Source: Pseudomonadota bacterium (GTDB lineage Bacteria > Campylobacterota > Campylobacteria > Campylobacterales > Sulfurospirillaceae). From it: a DNA stretch of 64,000 bases. The stretch covers positions 62,001 to 126,000 of the forward strand of contig JAGDMU010000002.1 in assembly GCA_017860615.1 (NCBI GenBank), in the 5' to 3' direction. A model generated the notes under the pieces. The model worked only from the letters and a program-made list of their open reading frames with translations, was not told the DNA's origin and searched no databases. Position numbers and translations under genes: made by a program. Position 1 is the stretch's first letter. Each line of letters begins with the position of its first letter. Below, one piece after another: positions 1 to 10,214 of this stretch.

Positions 1-1022
1 CAGAGTTTACGAGCAGATGCTTGATAGCGTTTTGCTGTTTCACTTGTTGGATGGAAGAAAGTGACTGGTTTTCCAGCATCTCCTCCTTCTCTAACAGCAG
101 GTTCAATAGGAATCTCACCAATCACGATGGTTTCAAATTTTTCAGCCAACGGTTTCGTGGTCCCTTTTCCAAAGATATCATACTCTTTATTTGTCTCAGG
201 ACAGATAAAACCACTCATATTTTCCATAATGCCCGCAATAGGGATATGGAGTTTTTGGAACATGTCCAAGCTTCTTTCCGTATCATCAAGTGCCACTTGT
301 TGTGGCGTTGTAACACAGATACCTGCGGTTACGGGAACACTTTGCGCCAATGTTAATTGTGCATCACCTGTTCCTGGAGGCATGTCGATAAAAAGAACAT
401 CTAAATCACTCCATAAGATATCACGAAGTAACTGCTCGATGGCTTTCATGACCATAGCCCCTCTCCAGATGAGTGATTGACCGTTCTCCATTAAGGAACC
501 CATACTCATCATCTCAACACCATACGCAAGGATTGGTTTTACTTTTTGCCCTACAATTTCAGGATGCGTATCAACCACACCCATCATACGAGGAACGTTT
601 GGTCCATAGATATCGGCATCAAGTAAACCTACTTTTTTACCCTGACTTGCAAGTGCAATGGCTAAGTTAACCGTTGTGGTTGTTTTACCCACTCCACCTT
701 TTCCACTGCTTACCATCACAAAGTTTTTAATGTGAGGTGCCATGTTTTTGCCCGATTGTGAGTTGCTTTTCTCCACTGGAGCCTTAGGTTGCTTCACAAC
801 GATATCCACGCGAGCTGCACCAATAGCTTTAATAGCTTTTTCAATAGAGCCTTTTAATTCGTCAGCCACTTCTTTACTTGAAGAGACGATTTCGGCTTCT
901 ATATAAACATTATTATCTGAAATATCGATATTTTTAACAAAACCAAATGTCACAATATCTTTCTCAAAACCTGGGTATTTAACGCCACCTAATGCGCTTA
1001 AAACTGCGTCTTTATTTAACAT
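1..1022 (-). CDS. mrp: Mrp/NBP35-family Fe-S carrier P-loop ATPase (C-terminus truncated by window edge)
   Basis: Reverse-strand reading gives MLNKDAVLSALGGVKYPGFEKDIV...VSSGKGGVGKTTTTVNLAIALASQGKKVGLLDADIYGPNVPRMMG; deviant Walker A GKGGVGKT. Not in the ORF track because it runs off the edge; the track's + ORFs here are antisense. Confidence 0.93.
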   Translation of the reverse strand, partial: MLNKDAVLSALGGVKYPGFEKDIVTFGFVKNIDISDNNVYIEAEIVSSSKEVADELKGSIEKAIKAIGAARVDIVVKQPKAPVEKSNSQSGKNMAPHIKNFVMVSSGKGGVGKTTTTVNLAIALASQGKKVGLLDADIYGPNVPRMMGVVDTHPEIVGQKVKPILAYGVEMMSMGSLMENGQSLIWRGAMVMKAIEQLLRDILWSDLDVLFIDMPPGTGDAQLTLAQSVPVTAGICVTTPQQVALDDTERSLDMFQKLHIPIAGIMENMSGFICPETNKEYDIFGKGTTKPLAEKFETIVIGEIPIEPAVREGGDAGKPVTFFHPTSETAKRYQASARKL

Positions 1023-1089
1023 TTTTTTGACCTTTATGCTTAAGTGATGGCGGAATTTAACACAAAAAAGATAAAAAAAAGCTTTCAAA

Positions 1090-2253
1090 ATGTATAATAT
1101 CGTAACACTTCAGAAAAAAGGACAAAATTTGCCCGATTTAGCGCTTGTGATGTTAGGAGCAGGTAGTTCTTCACGATTTAACCAACGTGTTAAAAAGCAG
1201 TGGTTACGCATCGATCAGACTCCTTTATGGCTATATGCCACCCAAAATCTTCAACAGCTTTTTCCTTTTAAGCAAATCATTGTGACAACAACACCCGATG
1301 AGCATTTTTACGCGCAAAAGTTTAGCGATACTATTACCTTTGTAGAGGGTGGTGCTACCAGACAAGAGTCTTTAAAAAATGCCCTCTCGCAGGTAAAAAC
1401 ACCCTATGTTCTTGTCAGTGACATTGCACGCCCCTGTATCGACCAAGCAATGCTTGTACGACTTCTCTCTGAAATGGAAAATAACGATATTGTCGTTCCG
1501 TATCTACCAGTAGTCGATACGGTTGTGTATGAAGAAAGTACCATCAATCGAGATGATGTGAAGCTCATTCAAACACCCCAGCTTTCACGCACGGATATTC
1601 TTCAAAAGGCACTGCAAACATCAACACTCTATACCGATGATAGCAGCGCGATTAAAGCGATGGGTGGAAAAGTCGCTTATGTGCTTGGAAATCCTGAAGC
1701 CAAAAAGCTCACAGGTAAAGAAGATATTGCCTCCATTCCTTGTCTTAAAGCCCCTTCAACCGTTCCCTTTGTTGGTTATGGGTTTGATGTGCACGCTTTT
1801 GAAGAAAGCAAAGTGATGATGCTAGGAGGTGTGGAAGTACACCCAACAACAGGCTTTAAAGCGCACTCTGACGGCGATGTGGCGATTCACGCACTGATTG
1901 ATGCCCTCTTAGGCGCAGCAGGAGCGGGTGACATTGGTGAGCTTTTCCCAGATAATGACCAACGTTATAAAAATATTGATTCAAAACAACTACTTAAGGA
2001 GGTGTGTTCTTTTTTAGCAAAAGTGGGGTTTGAGATCGTTCATTGCGATCTGTGCGTTATGGCAGAGTTTCCACGTTTAAGTGCCTTTAAGGACACAATA
2101 CGTTTCTGCCTTGCCGACATTATGGCACTCTCTCCCATCCATGTGAATGTAAAAGCAACCACAACAGAAAAACTAGGATTCATCGGGCGACAAGAAGGTG
2201 TTGCAGTCAGTGCAACGGCTACATTAAAATATTATGATTGGAAGAATGTATGA
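1090..2253 (+). CDS. ispDF: Bifunctional IspD/IspF (MEP pathway)
   Basis: IspD nucleotidyltransferase N-terminus (LGAGSSSRF) fused to IspF (GYGFDVHAF...HSDGDVAIHALIDALLGA). Confidence 0.95.
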   Translation: MYNIVTLQKKGQNLPDLALVMLGAGSSSRFNQRVKKQWLRIDQTPLWLYATQNLQQLFPFKQIIVTTTPDEHFYAQKFSDTITFVEGGATRQESLKNALSQVKTPYVLVSDIARPCIDQAMLVRLLSEMENNDIVVPYLPVVDTVVYEESTINRDDVKLIQTPQLSRTDILQKALQTSTLYTDDSSAIKAMGGKVAYVLGNPEAKKLTGKEDIASIPCLKAPSTVPFVGYGFDVHAFEESKVMMLGGVEVHPTTGFKAHSDGDVAIHALIDALLGAAGAGDIGELFPDNDQRYKNIDSKQLLKEVCSFLAKVGFEIVHCDLCVMAEFPRLSAFKDTIRFCLADIMALSPIHVNVKATTTEKLGFIGRQEGVAVSATATLKYYDWKNV

Positions 2254-3137
2254 AGATTTTAATCGTTGAAAACGAGATTTACCTCGCGCAAAGTATAGCC
2301 TCTAAGTTGATGGAAATTGGACATTTATGTGAGATCGCTACCAGCATCAAAGATGCACTCAAAGATGAAAAATACGATGCCATACTCCTCTCAACCAATA
2401 TTTCTGGACAAAATTTTTACCCTGTGATCGAAAAGCATCGCTCTTCTATCATTATTTTGATGATCTCCTATATCAGCAATGACACTGTCACAAATCCTAT
2501 CAAGGCGGGTGCATGTGATTACATTCAAAAGCCCTTTATGATTGAAGAGTTGATCCGCAAACTTCAACATTTAAGCGACTTTAAAAACCTTAAAAAAGAG
2601 AATGAAACGTATAAAGAGTATGTCAAAAATCTTTTTAGTAGCGCTAATTTAGAACCACTGGATAAAAAAACAAAATTTCCTATTTTGATCAAAACCAATT
2701 TTCAAAAACATGCCGATGCGCTTGTTTTTAACTACGCGCAGTCACAAAATGAGACGTTTACCTTTATCTCACTCACCCAAACCAATGCGTTAGAAAAGAT
2801 CGCACGTGCAGGAAGTGAGGAATTACTCTACATTATCGACCTTCAAAACCTTAAAAAAAGTGAAAAACTTAAAGTCTATAACATCCTAGAAGGCAAACGT
2901 GCTATTATTTGTAGCACTGATCCTAACGAAGAGAGTGACTTTTCAAAAATCGAAATTAACACCGACAGTAAAATCTTAGACCAAGGTGATATTTTATGTA
3001 TTGATGATTATGTCAAGTATGTCATTTTTAATTTTCAAAATAAATTCCCTGACACGGAACTCTCAAAGAAATTAGGAATATCTCGCAAAAGCCTATGGGA
3101 AAAAAGGAAGAAATATGGAATCAACAAGAAAAAATAA
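2250..3137 (+). CDS. Atypical orphan response regulator, HP1021/Cj1608-like
   Basis: N-terminal receiver-like domain with no Asp at the expected acceptor position (AILLSTNISG); C-terminal HTH (LSKKLGISRKSLWEKRKKYGI); lies between ispDF and sat/pgpA as in Campylobacter. Confidence 0.8.
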   Translation: MKILIVENEIYLAQSIASKLMEIGHLCEIATSIKDALKDEKYDAILLSTNISGQNFYPVIEKHRSSIIILMISYISNDTVTNPIKAGACDYIQKPFMIEELIRKLQHLSDFKNLKKENETYKEYVKNLFSSANLEPLDKKTKFPILIKTNFQKHADALVFNYAQSQNETFTFISLTQTNALEKIARAGSEELLYIIDLQNLKKSEKLKVYNILEGKRAIICSTDPNEESDFSKIEINTDSKILDQGDILCIDDYVKYVIFNFQNKFPDTELSKKLGISRKSLWEKRKKYGINKKK

Positions 3138-4308
3138 CCGACAACTCTTTTTAGATAAAGAATTTTTAGCAACCCTCGCCTTAGCCAAAGAGGGCGTTTT
3201 GTACCCTGTCGATAAGCTTATGAACAGTACAGAAGCCAAAGAAGTTGAAGAGAGTGGCTATTACAAAGGTAAACCTTTCCCTTTCCCTTTTATTATTGCT
3301 CCAGCAGGTGAAAAAAACAAGGAAGTTTTAACCACAGCCTACAAAGGTGAACCGCTTGATTTTGTGGTCGATGGAAAAATTAAAGGAACCATCATCGTTG
3401 ATGAGGTGTTTGAGGTCGATAAGAAAAAACGTATTGAGCAGATTTTTGGAACGTATGACATCTCCAATCCTGAGACACAAATGTTCCTCAAACGCCTGGG
3501 TGACATCGCTGTTTGCGGTGAATACGAACTGCAATTTGATGACATTAAAAATGTGAAAAATAAAATTGCCGATGCCAAAGCACAACTGGGCGCAAAAAAT
3601 GTTTCTGCAATGATGATGAACGCAAAGCCCTTCCATAGAGCGCATGAGAGAGTCATCCGTATTACCCTTGAAAAATGCGATATGCTGGTTATCTTCTTAC
3701 TCAAACCTTATAAACAAGATCTGCTCTCGTATGAGTTACGTCTCAAAGCCTTGCAGTATTTTGTCGATAACTATCTGCCAAAAAATCGCGTCGTGATCGT
3801 TCCATTTGAAAATACCTACCTCTTTACAAGCTATAAAAATGCTGTTTTAGATGCCATTTGTGCTTCAAACTTAGGATGTAACAAACTCGTTCTTGGACAA
3901 CACCACAGCGGTATTGGTGCGTACTACGATCAAAATGAGATGAAGTCTATTTTGGATCATTACGAAGATTTAGCGATTGAAGTTGAGATTATCACCGAAT
4001 TTGTTTATTGTAATGAGTGTAAAACATTGGTCAGTACCAACACCTGCCCACATGGCGGACACCATCATATCAAGTACCATGCTGAATCACTGCTTGAGAT
4101 TTTAAAAGCGGGTATGCTTCCACCTGCTATTTTTATGCGTAAAGATATTTCAGCACTGCTTTTAAGTGAACTTTTCAAAAAGCGCTTTGAAAATATTGGC
4201 AAAATTTACGATGCCATTTTCCCAAACAGTGGATTGTTAGAAAACCACGATGAACGCGATTTTTATCTTGAATTGATGCGTTTACATCAAACCACATCAT
4301 TGACTTAG
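3115..4308 (+). CDS. sat: Sulfate adenylyltransferase-like protein
   Basis: ATP-sulfurylase motifs (NAKPFHRAHE, GQHHSGIGAYYD). Confidence 0.85.
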   Translation: MESTRKNNRQLFLDKEFLATLALAKEGVLYPVDKLMNSTEAKEVEESGYYKGKPFPFPFIIAPAGEKNKEVLTTAYKGEPLDFVVDGKIKGTIIVDEVFEVDKKKRIEQIFGTYDISNPETQMFLKRLGDIAVCGEYELQFDDIKNVKNKIADAKAQLGAKNVSAMMMNAKPFHRAHERVIRITLEKCDMLVIFLLKPYKQDLLSYELRLKALQYFVDNYLPKNRVVIVPFENTYLFTSYKNAVLDAICASNLGCNKLVLGQHHSGIGAYYDQNEMKSILDHYEDLAIEVEIITEFVYCNECKTLVSTNTCPHGGHHHIKYHAESLLEILKAGMLPPAIFMRKDISALLLSELFKKRFENIGKIYDAIFPNSGLLENHDERDFYLELMRLHQTTSLT

Positions 4309-4315
4309 GATCTTC

Positions 4316-4786
4316 ATGCCAAATGCTTTCTTAACCTTTTTATACTCAGGACTCTCTCCCAAAGCTCCAGGAACAGCAGGATCACTCCTCGCTGTCATCC
4401 TTGGTGCTTTAATCATTCAATATATTTCAATGGAAACATTGGTTCTTTTGACCATTCTTTTCACCTTAATGGGTGTTAAACATATTAATGCCTATGAAGC
4501 CAGCAGTGGTAATCATGACGATAGTCGTATCGTTATTGATGAAGTAGTTGGGGTATGGATTGCTTTGATTTTGAGCTCAGGTACCCTGATTCAAATTATC
4601 CTTAGTTTTGCATTTTTCCGTCTGTTTGATATTTGGAAACCTTCCATCATTGGTAAAATTGACCAAAATGTGAAAGGTGGATGGGGTGTGATGGGCGATG
4701 ACATGATCGCAGGTTTGGTTGCAGGTATCTGTAGTGCAGCCTCTTTTCAACTCATTGGATATGCTCAAAATACTCTCTTAAATTAA
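4316..4786 (+). CDS. pgpA: Phosphatidylglycerophosphatase A
   Basis: GLSPKAPGTAGSLLAV and DEVVGVWIAL motifs. Confidence 0.92.
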   Translation: MPNAFLTFLYSGLSPKAPGTAGSLLAVILGALIIQYISMETLVLLTILFTLMGVKHINAYEASSGNHDDSRIVIDEVVGVWIALILSSGTLIQIILSFAFFRLFDIWKPSIIGKIDQNVKGGWGVMGDDMIAGLVAGICSAASFQLIGYAQNTLLN

Positions 4787-4869
4787 AATATTACTTTTAC
4801 ATAATCTAAGAGCCATAAGCGTCATGCGACTATACTTTTGATAAGACATTCTATCAAAAGGATATACCC

Positions 4870-5436
4870 ATGAAACATCTCTTCAAACTGCTTATGGCTA
4901 CTGCTCTTTTTTTCTCTTTAGTAGAGGCAAAAGAGTTTGTCATTGATAACACACACTCCAATATTGGCTTTTCCGTCAAACACATGATGATCTCAAATGT
5001 CAAAGGTAATTTCAATACATACAGTGCTGACATCGACTATGACACTGAGAAAAAAGTTTTTAATAAGCTTGGTGCTAAGATTGAAGCAGCGTCAATCGAC
5101 ACAGGCATTACCAAAAGAGATGACCACTTAAGAAGTAGTGATTTCTTTGATGTAGAGAAGTTCAAAACCATTGATTTTGTGATGACTTCGATGAAAGATG
5201 GCAAAGTGCATGGCAAAATCACCATTCATGGCGTTACCAAAGATATCATTCTTGAAAGCAAAGTACACGGCGTGATTAAAGATTTTCAAGGTCACCAAAG
5301 AGTCGGTTTTACACTAGAGGGTAAACTCAACCGTAAAGACTTTGGACTTACGTGGAATAAAATCTTAGAAGGCGGTGGACTCACCGTTGATGATACGATC
5401 AATCTTTCTATTGAAGTCGAAGCTATCGAACTATAA
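4870..5436 (+). CDS. YceI-family periplasmic protein
   Basis: Signal peptide; FVIDNTHSNIGFSVKHMMISNVKGNF; RKDFGLTWNKILEGGGLTVDDTINL. Confidence 0.92.
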   Translation: MKHLFKLLMATALFFSLVEAKEFVIDNTHSNIGFSVKHMMISNVKGNFNTYSADIDYDTEKKVFNKLGAKIEAASIDTGITKRDDHLRSSDFFDVEKFKTIDFVMTSMKDGKVHGKITIHGVTKDIILESKVHGVIKDFQGHQRVGFTLEGKLNRKDFGLTWNKILEGGGLTVDDTINLSIEVEAIEL

Positions 5437-6021
5437 TAGTTTAAAACCGTCTCGTTCAAAGTGTTGAGAAAAGAGCAAAAAATGCTCTTTCTCAACTGCA
5501 CTTACCTCTATCTCCCAATGCACACCCTCACTTTCAAATTCTCTTTTAATAACTGTGATATTTTGCGTTGACGTGTAATGCTCAAAACGTGGTACTAACG
5601 CGTAAATAGTACGAAAAAAGAGCCTCTCTTTAAATACAAAAGGGATGAGTTTTGCATTGGCAATGACCTCTTTAGCACTGCTTCCATAAACCCGTACCAA
5701 ACCACCAGTGCCAAGTTTTATGCCACCAAAATAACGCACGATTAACAATCCTGATTCCACAAGTTCAACACCTCTCATGACATTAAGCACAGGAGGACCA
5801 GAGGTGCCTTTAGGTTCACCATCATCGCTATTATTTTCCACCACTTGACGGTATTCGTTAAAATAACGTTTTGCCCACACAATGTGTGCCGCTTTTGGGT
5901 GCTCCTGCTTAAGCTTTAGATGTAAAGATTCAAAATCACGCATGGGGCAAAGGAATGCCAAAAAAGTAGACTTTTTTTCTTCAACTTCGGCGGTGTAAAT
6001 CTGCTCAATCGTCTGCATCAA
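5431..6021 (-). CDS. YigZ/IMPACT-family protein
   Basis: KKSTFLAFL...DDGEPKGTSGPPVL...VRYFGGIKLGTGGLVRVYG. Confidence 0.92.
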   Translation of the reverse strand: MMQTIEQIYTAEVEEKKSTFLAFLCPMRDFESLHLKLKQEHPKAAHIVWAKRYFNEYRQVVENNSDDGEPKGTSGPPVLNVMRGVELVESGLLIVRYFGGIKLGTGGLVRVYGSSAKEVIANAKLIPFVFKERLFFRTIYALVPRFEHYTSTQNITVIKREFESEGVHWEIEVSAVEKEHFLLFSQHFERDGFKLL

Positions 6022-6845
6022 TCCACCATAGATATCATTACTTTAATATCCGAAGGTTTTGCATGATAAGGCGAAGAAGTGACAATAAAATCAACCCCTG
6101 TGGAAGCATAATCAACAATATTTTGTTCACCAATGCCACCTGTTGCAGAAAGGAGTAAGTGTGGAAACTCACTTTTGAGAGCGACACATTGCCTTAATGT
6201 TTCAAAACCCATCTTCTCACATTGCAGAATATCAGTCCCTAATGCTGCAAAATAACGAGCCTCTTCGAGACTATCCACTTCCACAACAATCTTTTTTTCC
6301 AAATACTTCTGCTTCATTTTGGCAAACTGCGCTTCAAATGCCGTGTCACTCTCAAAAAAAACACGGTGTTGTTTAAAAACCAAAACTGAGTCATACAGTC
6401 CCAAACGGTGGTGTGCTCCACCTCCTGCATAGACTGCTTTGAGGGCTAACTCTTTGGTACGAGGGAAAATTTTACGTGTGGTTAACAGCTCTATTTTAGG
6501 ATTGACTCTGCGAGCAAGGGTGAGCATCGTATGGGTTTTGGTTGCAATGCCACTTAAAAATTCTAAAATATTTTGAGAGACTTTCCATGCCTTATGTGCA
6601 GCGTCTGCTCTACCATACGCCTCTAAAATAAGCTCTCCTGCTTCTAGTCTATCGCCACACTCTTTGTAAGCGTGTGTTTCAAGTCCTAGTTTTTGGCACA
6701 TTTCGGTAACAAACTCTACGCCACACAAAATAATAGGCTCTTTGGAAGCAAACGTAATCTTGGCTTTTTTAGACCCTATTTCGAGTCCTACCGTGGTCAT
6801 GTCGATCAAACCGACATCTTCACGTATCATATCCATCATAGGCAA
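6018..6845 (-). CDS. modD: ModD protein (quinolinate phosphoribosyltransferase-like, molybdenum-associated)
   Basis: NadC-like fold motifs (TRKIFPRTKELALKAVYAGGGAHHRLGLYD) directly downstream of mod genes. Confidence 0.85.
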   Translation of the reverse strand: MPMMDMIREDVGLIDMTTVGLEIGSKKAKITFASKEPIILCGVEFVTEMCQKLGLETHAYKECGDRLEAGELILEAYGRADAAHKAWKVSQNILEFLSGIATKTHTMLTLARRVNPKIELLTTRKIFPRTKELALKAVYAGGGAHHRLGLYDSVLVFKQHRVFFESDTAFEAQFAKMKQKYLEKKIVVEVDSLEEARYFAALGTDILQCEKMGFETLRQCVALKSEFPHLLLSATGGIGEQNIVDYASTGVDFIVTSSPYHAKPSDIKVMISMVD

Positions 6846-6881
6846 ACCTTTACTAAATTATACTATTGTAACACAAGAAAA

Positions 6882-7559
6882 TTAAAGATACTGTTCCTCT
6901 TTTTGAAAAAAATGCAACGCTGTAAAAACCGCCAAAGAGATGACGATGAGAATCGCGCACAAAAGCAGTGCTAATCGGTATTCACCATCGAAAACAGCAT
7001 TATAGATGGCAAGTGAGATGGTGTCGGTTTTGCCAATTAAATTTCCTCCTAGCATCAGCGTAATGCCTACTTCGCCTAAAGCACGTGCCAACGCGATCAA
7101 AAGGGCGGCTACCACACTTTTTTTAATGCATGGAAGAATGATAAACACAAACGTATAAAACCTGCTTATGCCTCCCATATAGGCGGCTTCTTTAATGGTT
7201 TTAGGAAAAAGTTCTATAGCGGATTGTAAAGGTTTGACCATCAAAGGAAGGGCAGCGACAAAACCAGCGATGACAAGGCCCTTAAACTCAAAAATAAAAT
7301 GAACCCCCATAGCATTAAAATAGCTTCCTATCCAACCATATTTGCCTAAAAGGAGTAATAGTAAAAAGCCTATTGCGATGGGAGGGAAAATAAGTGGAAG
7401 TGTTACCAATGTCTCTAAAAGCCATTTGTATTTTAACGTTTCGTTGGAGAGAAAGTAAGCAAGGGGGATGCCAAAAAAAACCAAAAGTAGAGCAACCACA
7501 CTAATGGTTTTAAGGCTTAGCACCAAAGGGTGCCAAACCTGTACCATTTCAAAGCCCAT
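6882..7559 (-). CDS. Molybdate/tungstate-type ABC permease (second copy)
   Basis: ModB-like membrane protein; EAAxxGG-like loop (EAAYMGGISRFYTFVFIILP). Start trimmed to MGFEMVQ. Confidence 0.82.
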   Translation of the reverse strand: MGFEMVQVWHPLVLSLKTISVVALLLVFFGIPLAYFLSNETLKYKWLLETLVTLPLIFPPIAIGFLLLLLLGKYGWIGSYFNAMGVHFIFEFKGLVIAGFVAALPLMVKPLQSAIELFPKTIKEAAYMGGISRFYTFVFIILPCIKKSVVAALLIALARALGEVGITLMLGGNLIGKTDTISLAIYNAVFDGEYRLALLLCAILIVISLAVFTALHFFQKEEQYL

Positions 7560-8262
7560 ATTTAACAAATATTTCTTTCGCTTGTGGTGTTTGTAAAAAC
7601 ATGAGAAAATTTTGACAAGCTTTGTCGTTTTCACATGCTTTTAAACTCCCAGCTACAATTTCAATGGGTGTGTAATATGCTTGAGGTATTTTGATATATC
7701 CACCAATTTTGTCAATACTATCGAGTGCTGCGGTAAGGTTTATAATACCTACATCCACTTCATGTGTGCTCACGTATGAACTGACTTGTGGCACTGTTGC
7801 GACGACCAAGAACTTCTCTTTCACACGATCATAAAATTTAGCATTATTTAAAAATTCCATACCTGCATCGCCGTAAATCGCTTTTTTGGCTTCAGGCATT
7901 GCAATACTTTTGATACCCTCGTTGGTGAGATCTTCGATGCTATCAAAACTTACCCCTTTTGCATAAGCGATGACCGCAATTCCCGTGCCAATGTTTTGAT
8001 AATTGACAAAGCTAAGCTCTTTTTGCTTCTCTAAAAATTTTTTATCGGCAATAACCAAAGCAATTTCCATCTGTTTAGCATGGGCAAAGATCTGCGCCAT
8101 ATTGCCATACATCGCGTCTATCTTTCCATAACCACGCTCTTCATATGCTTTAAGCACTTCCACAATAGGCTTTTTATACCCTGCTCCTACAGCAATTTTT
8201 AAAGTATCTGCACAAAGATGGCTTAACAGTGTCATACATAAGAGTACTAAAAAGTGTTTCAC
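7549..8262 (-). CDS. ModA-like periplasmic substrate-binding protein (second copy)
   Basis: Signal peptide; LKIAVGAGYKKPIVEVLKAYE; oxyanion-binding-protein-like. Confidence 0.8.
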   Translation of the reverse strand: MKHFLVLLCMTLLSHLCADTLKIAVGAGYKKPIVEVLKAYEERGYGKIDAMYGNMAQIFAHAKQMEIALVIADKKFLEKQKELSFVNYQNIGTGIAVIAYAKGVSFDSIEDLTNEGIKSIAMPEAKKAIYGDAGMEFLNNAKFYDRVKEKFLVVATVPQVSSYVSTHEVDVGIINLTAALDSIDKIGGYIKIPQAYYTPIEIVAGSLKACENDKACQNFLMFLQTPQAKEIFVKYGL

Positions 8263-9125
8263 AACGTCTCCTTCACTTTTTGAATCATAGGTGCAAAGGC
8301 TTTTGTTCCAATGTTCACACGATCACCTACATGCAAATCTTTAGCTTCGCTACCATCCAGCACAACTTCGACGATCTGCTGACCAATAGCAACAATGGCG
8401 ATGTAAATGACATCCACTTTGATGATGTCTAAAAGCTCGCCTTCAAACGAGAACTTTTGACTGCCTTGAGTACGAAGCAATACACTTTTAGCATCACCAT
8501 CATGGCTCACTTCTCCTTGAGAAAGAACGATCACTCGATCGCTTAGGCGATAAATCTCACTGGGGTCATGACTTACCATAATCGTTGTCGTGCCAAAGTT
8601 TTTGTGGAGCGTTAAAATCTCATGTTGCAGTTTAGTGCGCATTGAAGGATCAAGCGCTGAGAGTGGTTCGTCCATAAGAAGCAATTTAGGCCTGTTCATC
8701 ATCGCTCGACACAAACTCACACGTTGTTTTTGCCCACCTGACAAGGTTATGGGTTTGCGGTTTGCCAACTCGGAGAGTTCTGTCAAATCTAATAGCTGCT
8801 GAGCTAATGCCTTGTCTTTGCGCACAAAAAGTAAATTTTCCAAAACACTCATATTAGGGAAAAGTGCATAGTCTTGAAAAACAAAGCCAATGCCTCGTTG
8901 TTGTGGTGCACGTGCGTAAGTACCATCAAGCCACACTTCATCATCGACTCTGATTTTACCTTGTGATGATTCCAATCCTGCAAGAATACGAAGCAGAGTC
9001 GTTTTACCACTACCGCTTTGGCCTGAAAGTGCTACAAAGCTTTTGGGTGCTATGGAGAGATTGACCGATAAGCGCATTTTTCCAAGTGAGCCTAAAAGCT
9101 CTTTACTCACATCGATTTCTATCAT
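8259..9125 (-). CDS. modC: Molybdate ABC transporter ATPase with C-terminal TOBE domain
   Basis: Walker [14 protein letters not shown], signature [14 protein letters not shown], Walker [13 protein letters not shown]. Confidence 0.9.
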   Translation of the reverse strand: MIEIDVSKELLGSLGKMRLSVNLSIAPKSFVALSGQSGSGKTTLLRILAGLESSQGKIRVDDEVWLDGTYARAPQQRGIGFVFQDYALFPNMSVLENLLFVRKDKALAQQLLDLTELSELANRKPITLSGGQKQRVSLCRAMMNRPKLLLMDEPLSALDPSMRTKLQHEILTLHKNFGTTTIMVSHDPSEIYRLSDRVIVLSQGEVSHDGDAKSVLLRTQGSQKFSFEGELLDIIKVDVIYIAIVAIGQQIVEVVLDGSEAKDLHVGDRVNIGTKAFAPMIQKVKETL

Positions 9126-9820
9126 GATAGCCCTCCTAGGTGGTGGTTTTGTTTACGATTAAACATATAAACCGCCAAAAGGACACAAAAACTTAGTCCA
9201 ACCATCATGCCACTGTAAATATGAGCACTCGTATAATCCATAATCTCTACCATTTCGTAAATGGCGACTGACGCGACCTTTGTCTCACCAGGAATGCTTC
9301 CTCCCACCATCAAGACCACACCAAATTCACCGACCGTATGAGCAAATGTAATGACAATAGCCGTCATTAAAGAGGGTTTAATATTGGGCATTGCCACGCA
9401 AAAGAGTGTTTGGAGTTTGCTTTTACCTGCAATGTACGAAGCTTCCAACATATTTTTAGGCAGTGCTTCAAAACCACTCTGCAAAGGTTGCACCATAAAA
9501 GGAAGCGAATAAAAACAACTCGCAACCACTAAGCCCGTGAAATTAAAGACCAATTTCATGCCAAAAACATCTTGGAAAAAACGCCCAATGGGTGAGTGGA
9601 AAGAGAGCGCATAGAGAATGTAAAAACCTAAAACAGAAGGAGGTAAAACGATGGGAAGTGCTGTAATGGCTTCATAAACAGGCTTGAAACGTGACTTGGT
9701 TTGCGACAAACTCCATGCTATAAAAAGTGAGATAACAAAAAGAATCACAGTGGTAATAGAAGCGAGTTTAAATGAAATGAGAAAAGGAGTCAATTCCAAT
9801 GCTCTCAATGTTTCAAACAT
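9122..9820 (-). CDS. modB: Molybdate ABC transporter permease
   Basis: [15 protein letters not shown]...[26 protein letters not shown]. Confidence 0.92.
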   Translation of the reverse strand: MFETLRALELTPFLISFKLASITTVILFVISLFIAWSLSQTKSRFKPVYEAITALPIVLPPSVLGFYILYALSFHSPIGRFFQDVFGMKLVFNFTGLVVASCFYSLPFMVQPLQSGFEALPKNMLEASYIAGKSKLQTLFCVAMPNIKPSLMTAIVITFAHTVGEFGVVLMVGGSIPGETKVASVAIYEMVEIMDYTSAHIYSGMMVGLSFCVLLAVYMFNRKQNHHLGGLS

Positions 9821-10214
9821 CTAAAACCTCCAAGACAAAGAGTTCACTTGCCTTTATCAAAAGTGTTACCTGATCGCCTACATGCAAATTCATTCGCAAA
9901 GAAGAGCCAAGGGTAATAAAACTTTGCATCTCATTCTCGTTTGCCTGCAAAAGAATACTACTCAGTAATTTTCCATTTTCAATGCTGATAATTGTTGCAG
10001 GAAGTTGATTGGAATAACTCAGTTCTCCACTGAGATTTTTAGCAATGGCAACATGCGAAGGCTTGATGCCAAGGGTGACATGTGCATTGACACGTAACCC
10101 TTTTGGCAGATCAAGTCCCATCATTTTAAAGTTATTTCCTGCACAATCAAACGTAATAATATGCAGATTCTGTTCACCTTCAATATTCGTTACAACAGCA
10201 CTTAGTCTATTCAT
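9813..10214 (-). CDS. TOBE/Mop-type molybdenum-binding protein
   Basis: Tandem TOBE-like repeats ([24 protein letters not shown]...[12 protein letters not shown]...[15 protein letters not shown]). Start at the ATG overlapping the modA end. Confidence 0.75.
   Translation of the reverse strand: MNRLSAVVTNIEGEQNLHIITFDCAGNNFKMMGLDLPKGLRVNAHVTLGIKPSHVAIAKNLSGELSYSNQLPATIISIENGKLLSSILLQANENEMQSFITLGSSLRMNLHVGDQVTLLIKASELFVLEVLDV

Noticed and set aside
21-670. Three plus-strand ORFs at the left edge
   Set aside because: Antisense to mrp, which reads cleanly on the minus strand.
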